DNA of 64,000 bases from assembly GCA_020698575.1 (NCBI GenBank), contig CM036240.1, forward strand, positions 30,566,211 to 30,630,210, read 5' to 3'. The notes beneath the pieces are model-generated. The model made no database searches and was not told the DNA's origin. It worked only from the letters and a program-made list of their open reading frames with translations. A program made the position numbers and the translations under genes. Origin of the DNA: Bostrychus sinensis (taxonomy: Eukaryota; Chordata; Actinopteri; Gobiiformes; Eleotridae). Each line of letters starts with the position of its first letter. Within the stretch, counting starts at the first letter, position 1. Positions 9,829-20,046 of the stretch are shown here, piece by piece.

Positions 9829-11534
9829 ATAAACTTCAATAACATTTATTTTACTGTATATTTTATAATTTTAAGTTTTATGTTAATGCTTAGCATGCTA
9901 GCATTGTTATTAGCAGTTTGAATGTCAATGTTTGCCTGCGCTATACTGTTTGTACTGTTGTAAATTGGGTTTAGGCTGTGTAGCCAATACATAGCATTTG
10001 AAGGCCTCTGTGAACCCTGTATTTCTGAACAGTTACTGACACTGAATGTGATTTATTCTGTTTGTTCTAATGTACCTACATTGCACATTAGCTAGTTTGT
10101 TTGAATGCTATTTGTATTTATGTGTACACATGAAAATTAATATGAACAAGCTAAGCTAAAGTTAAATTAAGGTCAACCATTTAGCCTTTCTTTAAGATAA
10201 TTTACAAGTCTTGTTTATTTAATTCAGGTCAGGTGCCCTTGTTTGGGTGGATACGATGGCGAGCTAAGGAACAACTAGGCTGGGAGCCTGAAGACCTCCT
10301 TTTCTCAGAAAACCTTAAACCTACAGTCTGGTAGGAGGCTGTTACAGCCTGCACTCTTCCCCCCCACCATCTCATTAGACCCAATCAACACTCAATTTAC
10401 ACCCCTGTATGGACAATTTTTCCTTGACAATTCATGAACCCTAAACTCCTTGTGTGAGCTATTGATTCAGGTTTGGAGGACGTACCAACCGATACTTTAT
10501 TTCTTACTTTATTTCGTACTTTATTTATTTCTCCTCTGTTGGAGAACATACTTTTGCACTTGTTGCAACTTGTTTTATTTAATGTTGATTTTGCTTGTTC
10601 AATTAACTTGAATCTTGTCAAACAAAATGTGCACTTGATCCATTCAATTCAACCGGTTACTGTAACTGCAGTACTGTAAATATTGGGGTTATATATTTTT
10701 GTTGGTTATTGTTTAATTTAATTTTTATTCACTTTACAATATATAGTACCATCACCACATGGAATTCAACGTCTCTGTCCTTTATTAATTACTCACAGCA
10801 GCCGAACCTGGTTCTTTGACAATACTAGCCAGTATAACTAAACTTATTAGCATAGCTCCTAGCTACAATATTAATTACCAATTGGTAGCAGCTAATAGGT
10901 CAACACATGCTACACTTGTCTTTCATAAATTTCAACAGTTTGATATTTGAAGATTGCACTAATTTTTTTTGTCTTGGAAATAAATTATGAAATAATTCCA
11001 AACAAACTTCTCATGTACCCCTAGGGGTCCCCATACCTCTGGTTGGGAAACACTGGTCTACACTTCACTTCTGGATCAAGCCCTAAATTACACAAAATCA
11101 GGACATAAACTGCAAAAGACTCCTGAGTACCCCCAGAAAAGGCCCCCGTACCACAGTTTGAGAACCACAGATCTAAAGCCACGTGGTGAGGGAGAATAGC
11201 CTAGTAGAAGAGGCTGCTGTCTCCCAGGCCAGCAAAAAAAATTCTAAATATAAATGTAAATGGATGACTGGCATGGGAGTGATTATTTCTCAGCACTTCA
11301 ATTTTAAGGTGCATAGATATATTAATGAGGTTATTTAAGCAGTATTTTTAAACAGCTGAATGAAAAGTTATGCTACAGCTGCTACATAGCCCTGGCTTAT
11401 GCCATGCATGAGGCACTTGGGCAGCGGCCATCTTTCTTCCACCAGGCCTGAGGAAGATGAACCCACACTCCTCAAGTTTTTCAACAAGGGTGTGAACTCA
11501 ATGAAAGAGAGAATCCCCGCTTCAGTTTTAAAAC
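9829..11534. other. Spacer with diverged repeats
   Basis: No gene supported. The part around 10040-10450 shares short blocks (AATGTGATTTA, GATGGCGAGCTAAG, TGGTAGGA, GGACAATT) in the same order with 61180-61490. Near 11070-11170 the phrase CCCGTACCACAGTTTGAGAA matches the end of the receptor 3' flank near 46780. An 11020-11060 phrase (CCCCTAGGGGTCCCCATACC) resembles a common fish repeat end. Confidence 0.35.
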
Positions 11535-12527
11535 AATTAGGCGTAACATTATGACCACCTTTTAAGTGTTACGACCACCTGCCTAAAGCCTGGGACCAAC
11601 CCAACGCCCGACCACTGTCAGCAGAGGCGGGGTGACTGCTCATCTCCTCACGTCTCCCTTTGTCGCCACTGAAAGTAACTGCAGACAGACCAGAGCGTTT
11701 CAGACCCACGACCGAGCAGTGCGCATGTGCAAAACTTGATTAAACTGTTCTGATCACAGTAATGAATAAAAGGGACTGGGTTATTGCAGCTGTTTGTCTC
11801 AGAGGAGGATTATATTTTTATCTGCACGAGGCTACAAGCTAAGGTAAGCTAACTGCAGCACATTAGTGTCACAGATGTGGGAAACATAATGAAGTAGTTG
11901 TAGAACAGAAAGGTCCTTTGATGTTAAGCTTGAGCTGTTTGACAAATTGTGAACGGGACATACAGCCAATCAGAGCGCTCGTGGACCACGACGGCCCAAT
12001 GCTGATTCAACATATGTAATAGGCCAGAACTACGTCCAACTGTCTCCTACTATGTCCGATGGTGCGGAACACACCAAACAGACTCACGTTGCCGACCACG
12101 TCAAATCGGCTGATGATCGCCCCGGTGTGTCCTGGCCTTAATGTACAGCTCCATACATAACAAACTGATGCACTGTGTGTTCTGACACCTTTCTTCTATC
12201 AGAGCCAGTATTAACTTCTTCAGCAGTTTGAGCTCCAGTAGTTTGTCTGTTGGATGGGACCAGATGGGCCTCAACCTTCACTCCCCACATGCATCATCTA
12301 TTAACAGTTCACCACTGTTTATTCTACTGACCACTGCAGACTGGAAACACCCCACAAAAGCTGCATCCTTACACTTGCCCATTTTTCCTGGTTCAAACAC
12401 ATCGAATTTGAGGACAAGATGTTAATTTGCTGCCTAATTTATCCCACTCACTAACCGTGGTGAAGAGATAATCTGTGGTATTGATTTCACCTATCAGTGG
12501 TCATAATATTTTGCCTGATCAGTGTAA
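11535..12527. mobile_element. TIR DNA element, probably with a nested insertion
   Basis: The left end (TTAGGCGTAACATTATGACCAC) and the right end, read inward (TTACACTGATCAGGCAAAATATTATGACCAC), form imperfect inverted repeats of a type common in fish. The right part (12215-12527) is a recognisable interspersed repeat. The middle (about 11585-12142) differs, and its ends, TAAAGCCTGGG and inward TAAGGCCAGGAC, also pair. This suggests a second element nested inside. Exact borders are uncertain. Confidence 0.5.
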
Positions 12528-12599
12528 ATTTTGATTTTAGTTGCAAATTCTCTAGATTCATTTAAAGAGTCTGTTTATATTTTGCTTAATCAACTTTAT

Positions 12600-12786
12600 T
12601 GAGCTTTCTACTGTGTTTTCTTTCTTTTTATTTAATAATAGAACAGAGTATAGTAGGAAATAGGGGAGAGAGTGGGGAGAGACATTTGGCAAACTGTCCG
12701 AGCCTGGACTGGAACCACAACATTGAGGCAGGCTTTAGTTGTCCTGCAAATGTGCTGCAGCTCTACCACTGAGCCATACAGCAGCA
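12600..12786 (-). mobile_element. tRNA-derived SINE
   Basis: Read on the minus strand, a pol III A box TGGCTCAGTGG (12766-12776) is followed about 50 nt later by a B box GGTTCCAGTCC (12706-12716, one change from consensus). Then come a TCTCCCCACTCTCTCCCC stretch and an AATAAAAAGAAAG tail. This is the order of a tRNA-derived SINE. Confidence 0.7.
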
Positions 12787-12789
12787 CAG

Positions 12790-13053
12790 ATTTCTACCAT
12801 GTTATAATGTTGTTCCCTCACCAAAAACATAGCTAGAGTTGGGTCAGAATGCTCTGCTCCATGAACCTCTGCCCACTCCAGGAAGCACTGACCAATCAAC
12901 AAGCTCTCTACATCCACTCTGCTCTCATTCATTTATCAAAAAAATGGTGTAAAGCTCTGTTTACACTGATTCCTCTCAGCTAAGGTTGTAAAACGTGCTG
13001 CTGACCATTATTGGTTTAAAAATATTTCAATAAGCATAATATATCTCTTTTAA
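12790..13053. mobile_element. TTAA MITE, copy 2 (5' truncated)
   Basis: It has the ATGTTATAATGTTGTTCCCT, GGAAGCACTGACCAATCAAC and GCATAATATATCTCTTTTAA blocks of the MITE family, but the left terminal repeat is missing where the SINE abuts. Confidence 0.6.
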
Positions 13054-13650
13054 GAAAGAGATATTTCATTTCACTCCACCATGTTTGCATCTGTTACAAA
13101 TGATTTTATAAATGATTAAGTTTACCATTACAACCCAATATTTTGATTGTGCATACTATACAACTATCTGTGTCTTGGTTTACTGTTAAAATATACAAAT
13201 GCTAGTCTTTGGTTAATAGAAGGTCTTAGTTTTGACCAATTTATAGTTAAAAATCATGTCATTTTAATTTAGTTTTGGGTAAACAGGCCACAAGTTGGGA
13301 CTCTATCAGTTGTTGCTAAAGTTAATATGGCTTAAAGTTTTGGTGTTTTGAAGTTAGTGAAGTGAGGGAAAAGTAAAAGTGCACTTTAGGTCACAGTGTT
13401 TGTCATTAGCCGTTCACACCTGTAATTTGTCCCATGAGTGGTAGCATATGTCCCATTAAAGGAAGCTAATGACTGCAGCATATGTAGACTGTTTGCACAG
13501 CTGCAGCACCAGGGGCCTCACGGTTGTCACGGTAACCAAAAGCTGTGATCCGGGTGTGAGCACTAACAAGGAACACCCGATGCAAGAACTGCCAAAGCTT
13601 CAAACTAACAAGTTCAGAGAGAGGAAAACATCAAAAAAAAGTTCACAAAT
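13054..13650. repeat. Duplicated flank block of the receptor unit
   Basis: This block matches 51016-51570 along most of its length (GTTTGCATCTGTTACAAATG, TTAGCCGTTCACACCTGTAA, CACGGTAACCAAAAGCTGTG). In the C unit it lies only about 3 kb from the receptor start. Here it lies about 12 kb away because transposons separate it from receptor A. Confidence 0.6.
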
Positions 13651-14293
13651 CCATCTTGTCAGGCTCTCACTGATTAGTTTGGGCCAATGGTGTGGCACCA
13701 TACCTTTCTTTCTTAGTTTATAGTGGAGCATACTCATCTGTGTTGACTCAGTAACCACTTCTTTTAGCTTGATCAATACAAGAGCAGCTTTCTTATGAAC
13801 AGACAGTAACATACATAAAATACAGCACCACTGATAGAAACGGTGCTCTCTCACACACAGTGCATAAAACTAAAACTTGGAAAAAGGTGTATACATTGCA
13901 CAGTTTGATAATATAACAAGTAAACAGGTTAACTTTATAGTTTCAGATTGTACATCAACAGAAGCAAAGCATTGCCAAGTCCATTGCTACACACCTTCAC
14001 TGAGGGCTTTCAGAAGACAAGCACAGATGCCCCCTTTTTAGCCATCTGCTCTTTGATGGTTGACCGCAAGAACTGCTGCCTAGCCAGGGAGTATATAAGG
14101 TTCTTCATACTGTGGCAGATTTAGGGGGAGCAGTGCAAACAAAAGTCTGACTCCATGCCAAATTGGAATAGCCTTGACCCAGTTAACAGCGATGCCACCC
14201 TAGGTATAACCCAGGGAAAGAACACACTATTTCAGGCAACACAGGTCTGTTTACCTGAAATGACAGAGACATTAAGTACTTTACATTTCATGC
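13651..14293. other. Spacer, nothing recognised
   Basis: No gene, RNA or tandem repeat identified. The overlapping short frames on both strands near 13470-13850 show no recognisable domain. Confidence 0.3.
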
Positions 14294-14302
14294 ATTAATA
14301 AA

Positions 14303-15959
14303 CCCCTCCTTCAACCACCACCTTATCGTGTTGGAGGGGTTTGAGTGCCCAAATCATCCTAGGAGCTATGTTGTCAGGGGCTCAATGCTCCTGGTAGGGT
14401 CTCCCATAGCAAATACGTCCTAGGTGACAGGCCAAACTAAGAGTGGTTCGAAAGCTCCTTATGAAGACAAAAATAATAAGGCCAGTTACGTCGCCCATTA
14501 TGGCGCAGCAGGGACCCCACCCTGGAGTCAGGCCTGGGGTTGGGGCTCACTTGCAAGCGCCTGGTGGCTGGGTCTCTCCCCACAGGGCCTGGCCGGGCTC
14601 AGCCCGAAAGGATGACGTGGGGCCCTCCTCCCATGGACCTGGTGCAAGGATGATCGGGCAGTGGTCAAAGGCAGGGGCCACGGCGTCCCGATCTCTGGAC
14701 ACAGAAACTAGCTCTGGGGACATGGAATGTCACCTCGCTGGGGGGGTGGGGGGGACTGTCAGTCGGCCTCGAGCTGTTGACCTCGACTGGGGATGTCGGG
14801 CAGTGGAAGGAATACTTTGAGGATCTCCTCAATCCCACTGATATGCCTTCTGTTGAGGAAGCAGAGGCTGGGGACCCTGAGGTGGACTTGACTATCACCC
14901 AAACCGAAGTCACCAAGGTGGTCAAAAAGCTCCTCGGTGGCAAGGCACTGGGTGTGGATGAGATCCGTCCTAAGTACCTCAAGTCTCCGGATGTTGTGGG
15001 GCTATCCTGGCTGACATGTCTCTGCAACATTGCGTGGCGGTCGGGGACAGTACCTCTGGACTGGCAGACTGGGATGGTGGTCCCTCTTTTCAAGAAGGGG
15101 GAATGGAGGGTGTGTTCCAACTACAGGGGATCACACTTCTCATCTCTGCTTTTTGCGGATGATGTTGTCCTGTTGGCTACATCAAACCAGGACCTTCACT
15201 GAGCGCTGGGAAGGTTTGCAGCCAAGTGTGAAGCAGCTGGGATGAGAATCAGAACCTCCAAGTCCGAGGCCATGGTTCTCTACTGGAAAAGGGTGGCTTG
15301 CCCTCTCCAGGTTGGAGGAGAATTTCTACCTCAAGTGGAGGAGTTTAAGTATCTCGGGGTCTTGTTCATGAGTGAAGGAAGGATGAGTGTGAGATTGACA
15401 GACAGATCGGTGCAGCGTCTGCAGTAATGCGGTCGTTGTATCGGTCCTTTGTGGTGAAGAAGGAGCTGAGCCGAAAGGCAAAGCTCTCGATTTACCAGTC
15501 AGTCTACGTTCCTACTCTCACCTATGGTCATGAGCTTTGGGTTATGACCGAAAGGACAAGATCCCGGATACAAGCGGCCAAAATCAGTTTCCTCCGCAGG
15601 TTGGCTGGGCGCACCCTAAGAGATAGGGTGAGGAGCTTGGTTACCCGGGAGGAGCTTGGAGTAGAGCCGCTGCTCCTCCACATCGAGAGGAGCCAGCTGA
15701 GGTAGCTTGGGCATCTGTTCCGGATGCCTCCGGGACGCCTCCCTGGGGAGGTGTTCCGGGCATGTCCCACCGGGAGGAAGACCTAGGACATGCTGGAAGG
15801 ACTACAACATCTCTCAGCTGGCCTGGGAACGCCTTGGGGTTCCTCCAGATGAGCTGGAGGAAGTGTCCGGGGAGAGGGATGTCTGGCTGTCCCTGCTTAG
15901 ACTGCTGCCGCAACCCGACCCCAGATAAAGCGGAAGAACATGGATGGATGCATGGATGT
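14303..15959 (+). mobile_element. Rex3/RTE-like LINE with two internal deletions
   Basis: ATTAATAAA occurs at 14294-14302 and 15960-15968, a likely target duplication. The element starts with a GC-rich 5' leader (14303 to about 14740), then jumps near 14770 into the region just before reverse transcriptase, skipping the endonuclease. A second jump near 15138 removes about 470 bp of reverse transcriptase relative to the copy at 37434-40058, although the catalytic FADD segment remains (LLFADDVVLL, about 15148-15178). The C-terminal region and the GGATGGATG 3' tail are present. Frameshifts and stops break the rest. Known: Rex3 elements end in GATG-type repeats. Confidence 0.8.
14777..15928 (+). 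pseudogene. Broken Rex3-like reverse transcriptase
   Basis: Open segments at 14777-15202, 15242-15427, 15427-15705 and 15707-15928 each align with successive parts of the long frame at 37434-40031: LLGGKALGVDEIRPKYL, VCSNYRG, FADDVVLL, EEFKYLGVLF, TYGHELWVMTERTRSRI and the C-terminal RWLGH-like region (here with TGG changed to TAG). The middle palm domain is deleted, so no active enzyme could be made. Confidence 0.75.
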
Positions 15960-15968
15960 ATTAATAAA

Positions 15969-16840
15969 TATCAAATTTAAGTTAGTTCACAAGTGTAGTT
16001 AAGTTTAACATGATTGACATTTGCATAGATCTCATTAGCAGGATTTTACAGCGGCTCCATGGACCAGCCAAAAAGTGGAGGCTTGCCACCGACAGGGCCC
16101 TATAGGTAGCAGCCATATATTCAGTTTGCATTATATGATTAAGAACATAATTAAATAAAACAGAAGAGATGTACCGGGAGTAGTGTTCATCATGACACGC
16201 CACTTTGAATGCGGCCACCCAAACACCAAGCCACACGAGAAGGTAAGTCCAGCGCTGAGCCACCAGTAAGGTAAAAACAATAGCCCATTAGCTCATATGC
16301 AAGACAAGTAAGTGGCACTCATTTCCCGAAGTTTACACCTTGACACAAAACCAGTGCCCAGACAAAATATGACGCTATCCATGCCAACAAGTGTTTACAC
16401 ATGGCTACACAAAGGTTTTGATAAAAGCAATCATAAAAACAATTCCTGCAGTGACCTCATTCACTTACTCACACTTGTTACGTCTAACGTGGATGAGGTG
16501 CCCTCACGTCCAACCACTTGGACATGCATAACTTGGTCCCAGTGTACCTTCAGAACCTAGGCTCTTCCTACTAAGAGTATGCCAGTACGCTGCAATTAAG
16601 CCTTGGATCTATGGAATCTGCTGATACAGCAACCCATCACATCCCCCACCACCACACCTGGAATCCTCACCCCTGATGTCATATTTCCTATCGAGCCTCC
16701 CCTTTCATTGAGTTCTGGGAAGAATGTAATACTATAATTAATTAACTAGTTTACTCAAATGCTCTCAATATAGACTAGAGGTATTAGCATTTACAATGGA
16801 AAATAAGTAGTGTGCTGCCTAGAAAGAAGTTACAGAAACA
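15969..16840. other. Spacer, nothing recognised
   Basis: Mixed-composition sequence between the LINE and the minisatellites. No domain, splice-bounded frame or repeat end was identified. Confidence 0.3.
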
Positions 16841-16868
16841 AAAATGGACCAGCACTATCTAGTTCCCA

Positions 16869-17220
16869 CCAGTTCCCGCTCCTCGACTGGAGCTGCCGAA
16901 GACGCCGCAGCCGCCAGTTCCCACTCCTCGACTGGTGCTGCCGAAGATGCCACAGCCGCCAGTTCCCGCTCCTTGACTGGGGCAGCCGAAGATGCAGCAG
17001 CTGCCAGTTCCCGCTCCCCAACTGTGGCCGGCGGGGACGCCGCAGCCGTCAGTTCCTGCTCCCCAACTGGGGCCGTCGAAGACGCCGCAGCCGACAGTAC
17101 CCGCTCCACGTCTCGTGCCGCTGCCGAAGACGCAGTCGCTGCCAGTTCCTGCTCCTCGCCTGGGGTTGCCGCTGCCACCAGTTCCTGTTCCACGCCTGGG
17201 GTCGCCGCTGCCGCCAGTTC
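16869..17220. repeat. 45-bp GC-rich minisatellite
   Basis: About seven units of CCAGTTCCCGCTCCTCGACT... are repeated with a 45-bp period, with one 48-bp unit near 17094 and shortened units at the end. The period is a multiple of three and the units lack stops in several frames, so long open frames appear on both strands (Ala/Ser-rich, Pro-rich, Gly-rich). Which of these, if any, is translated cannot be told. Confidence 0.85.
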
Positions 17221-17264
17221 CTCCAGTGTCTCCTGTTCCTTCTCCGGGGCCCTCGCCGCTGCCG

Positions 17265-17490
17265 GAGCCTCCTGACCTCCCTCCGGGGCCCACGCCACCG
17301 CCGGAGCCTCCTGACCTCTCTCCGGGGCCCACGCCGCCGCCGGAGCCTCCTGACCTCTCTCCGGGGCCCATGCCGCCGCCGGAGCTGCCTGAACTCTCTC
17401 CGGGGCCCACGCCGCCGCTGGAGCCACCTGAACTCTCTCCGGGGCCCACGCCACCGCCGGAGCCGCCTGAACTTTCTCTGGGGTCGTGTT
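17265..17490. repeat. 39-bp Pro/Glu-coding minisatellite
   Basis: Nearly six units of GAGCCTCCTGACCTCTCTCC... with a 39-bp period follow directly on the 45-bp array. One forward frame (within 16992-17546) reads units such as PPEPPDLSPGPTP, a low-complexity proline-rich linker. It then runs into two related phrases, each with GGGTC(G/T)TGTTTTGACCC. It may be a fragment of a retroelement gag or linker. I do not recognise the gene. Confidence 0.85.
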
Positions 17491-17559
17491 TTGACCCCAA
17501 ACGTCCTTGTTTTGCCCCCTGGACACTCTCTGGGGTCTTGTTTTGACCCGAGACGTTCT

Positions 17560-17955
17560 TGTTTTGGTACACGCTCACACTGCGCCTATGGCTATACACC
17601 AAAAATTTACTTTGTCGTATCCAAACGAAATTCAGCAGAGTAATTGGTCACATGATCCTGATCAAAAAAAAATATTATGTCATTGCTAGGCAACCAACAG
17701 GAAGTTAGCCATATTGGATTGATCATGTGACTCAGAGCCGGAGGCACCATTTCCACCCCTCAAACTTTAACTTGTCCTAGGGCGTTTAACCCAGCAACAC
17801 CAAAATCACTCCACATCATCTAGACAAGTGGGACATTAAAAGTTGTTCAAGGCTTCATAGAATATTAAACGGTGTTGCCATAGCAATGCCACAAATTTGG
17901 GTTTGTTTTTGTGGCTCGCCATCAATCATCAAATAAATTCTGTACAGGACATATC
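17560..17955. repeat. Dispersed fish repeat, left part
   Basis: Phrases such as CAACAGGAAGTTAGCCAT, TTGGATTGATCATGTGA and ATATTAAACGGTGTTGCCAT recur at 20400-20460 and 21090-21120. The unit is interrupted by the LINE at 17960-20046 and continues after it. Confidence 0.55.
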
Positions 17956-17989
17956 TAAACAGTTTAACCCGCCAGAACTACCAATCCTG

Positions 17990-19468
17990 AACTACAAATT
18001 TTTAATATAGATGAAATAACTCCAACAGAAGTAGATAAAATAATAGACTCATTAAATATATCCAAAGCTAAAGATGACTTTGACCTTGATGCCAGCTTCT
18101 TAAAAGAACACAAGGATTCACTAATAACACCAATCACACACATGGTAAACTTATCAATCGGACATTCCATTGTCCCAACTGCATGGAAGGTGGGTGTTGT
18201 CAGTCCTATTTTCAAAGTAGGAGATAAAAAAGACAAAAACAACTATAGGCCAATCAATATCCTGCCAATAGTCTCAAAAATAATTGAGAAATGGATTGTC
18301 AAACTCCTGTCTGCACATCTGAACATCTGTCACACCCCTTTACACCCCATGCAGTTCGGATTCTGTGCCCATCATTCGACAGAGTCTATGATCAGTGTTT
18401 TTATAGAAAAAACAAAGTCTTTCTTAGAAGAGCAGTTGTGTTGGTGCAGTATTTATAGATTTGAAAAAGGCATTTGACACCGTTGACCACGAGATACTTT
18501 TAGCCAAACTCACACACTTTAATTTCTCAAATCAAGCACTCAAATGGATAAAATCATACCTGAACAATAGAAGACAGTGTGTTGTGGTCAACGGTGTCAA
18601 ATCGCCATACCTGGAGTGCCCTGTAGGGGCAATGACGCCGTAATATTCACACCTGCAAAAAATACACAAGAAGCCAGTCACATTCTTACATCTGCATTGA
18701 CTCAAGTCCAAGATTGACTCACAAAATCATGCCTACTCTTAAACACAAACAAAACTGTCTGTATGATGTTCTCAAAACAAATTTCTAAGCAGATTACAAC
18801 CTCAAAAGTATTTTTGAGGGGAGAGGAGCTCGAGTTGGTAGAAGAGTTCAAGTACCTTGGTGTAGTTCTCGACTCCTCCCTCACTTTAAAAAGGCACGTC
18901 AAAAATTTTTACAAAACAATCAAATTCAATCTCCACAACTTCAGACATATCAGACAGTCCATTGACATTAAAGGCAGCAAGAATGTTTCTGCATGCTTTG
19001 ATATTTTCACATATCGAATACTGCTTCACTAATTGGACCCTTACCAGCGACACCACACTTAAACAGATTGAATCACTGTATAAAAAAGGACTTAAAATCT
19101 TTGCTAAAAAAAATATTTCATTTCACCAATGTCAAATTCTTGAAGCCTATAATTTATTGAGCTTTGAAAATTTCAAACACTTTAAGTATGCTTGTACAAT
19201 ATACAAAATCCTCCATGGACTCGCACCACCACCACTACAAGAATTCATTAAACAAAAACCTACCACTGTCAGAAATACCAGGGCAACTACTAGAGGTGAT
19301 TGTGTGGTTCCTTACAGACGTACCACCTTCGCACAGTCAGTCCTCTCAGTCAGAGGCTGTAACATCTGGAACAACATCCCTCACACAATAAGAGAATCTC
19401 CTACGTATACCACCTTTAAAACTCACCTTAAAAAATGGTTCAAATCTAATCAACACTGCTCCCATTAG
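17990..19468 (+). pseudogene. Reverse transcriptase remnant of the LINE
   Basis: Fragments in order: PTAWKVGVVSPIFKVGDKKD with NNYRPINILPIVSKI (18142-18477), KKAFDTVDHEILL with WIKSYLNNRRQCVVVNG (18461-18643), EEFKYLGVVLDSSLTLKRH (18763-19032) and a C-terminal domain ending THLKKWFKSN (18962-19468). The stretch that should hold the catalytic YADD box is missing at about 18640-18650, where the reading passes from the pre-PQG segment straight to VIFTPA. With at least two frameshifts as well, the enzyme is dead. Confidence 0.75.
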
Positions 19469-19559
19469 AGACGTTCGGACCTCATGTTACATGATACATT
19501 ACGTATGTAGCATGTACCATGATTGTCTGAACAAACTCATATTTTACTGTTGTTGTTGA

Positions 19560-19599
19560 GCGGTGCATGCATACATATACGTATGTAGGCATGCACCGC
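19560..19599. other. Hairpin in the LINE 3' UTR
   Basis: The arms are 19560-19577 (GCGGTGCATGCATACATA) and 19582-19599 (TATGTAGGCATGCACCGC). They pair over 18 bp with a single mismatch around a 4-nt TACG loop. It may be a 3' recognition structure for the LINE enzyme, which is inference. Confidence 0.7.
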
Positions 19600-20046
19600 A
19601 TACATTCACCCTGCAATCTATACTGTTGCTGTTTCTTACTGTAAATATGTATATATGTATGAATGTTTTAGGACCCGAGGGCACTCTGTAAACTCCAGTG
19701 TCTTGGTCGTCTCTGAGCGGCAGGAGACGACCAACACATGTGGATCCAACTGGCTTTAAACTAAATGAACTTTATATTTATTAGAGAACTACAGCACTTT
19801 AAAATTACTGTATGCACTTTAACCACATATGCACTTTATAAATAGGCACTTTAGACCCTGTGGAATGTGAAATTTTTATGACTTATTGAATTTTGTTTAA
19901 TTGTTGTTTGTCTTGTCCTGTCTTAAATGTCAAGGGACTACAAATGAAAATTAGCTGTACGCTAACTTCGGCGCATTTACACATGTATTTTTTTTACTGG
20001 TGTTCATCAATGTGCATTGTCCGTTTTAAATAAATAAATAAATAAA

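Larger units (their letters stand above)
17960..20046 (+). mobile_element. Jockey-group LINE (CR1/L2/Rex1-like), 5' truncated
   Basis: It enters within the reverse-transcriptase region and ends in an AAAT-type tail (TAAATAAATAAATAAATAAA, about 20027-20046). It lies inside another repeat: sequence on either side (GTGGCTCGCCATCAATC and TATAACTCACACATAC) appears uninterrupted near 21160-21200. The 3' UTR (19470-20026) contains a strong hairpin. Confidence 0.7.

Noticed and set aside
16855..17602. Minus-strand frames of 223 and 247 codons (Ala/Glu-rich and Gly-rich)
   Set aside because: They arise because the 45- and 39-bp tandem units lack stops in several frames. There is no independent support for translation.
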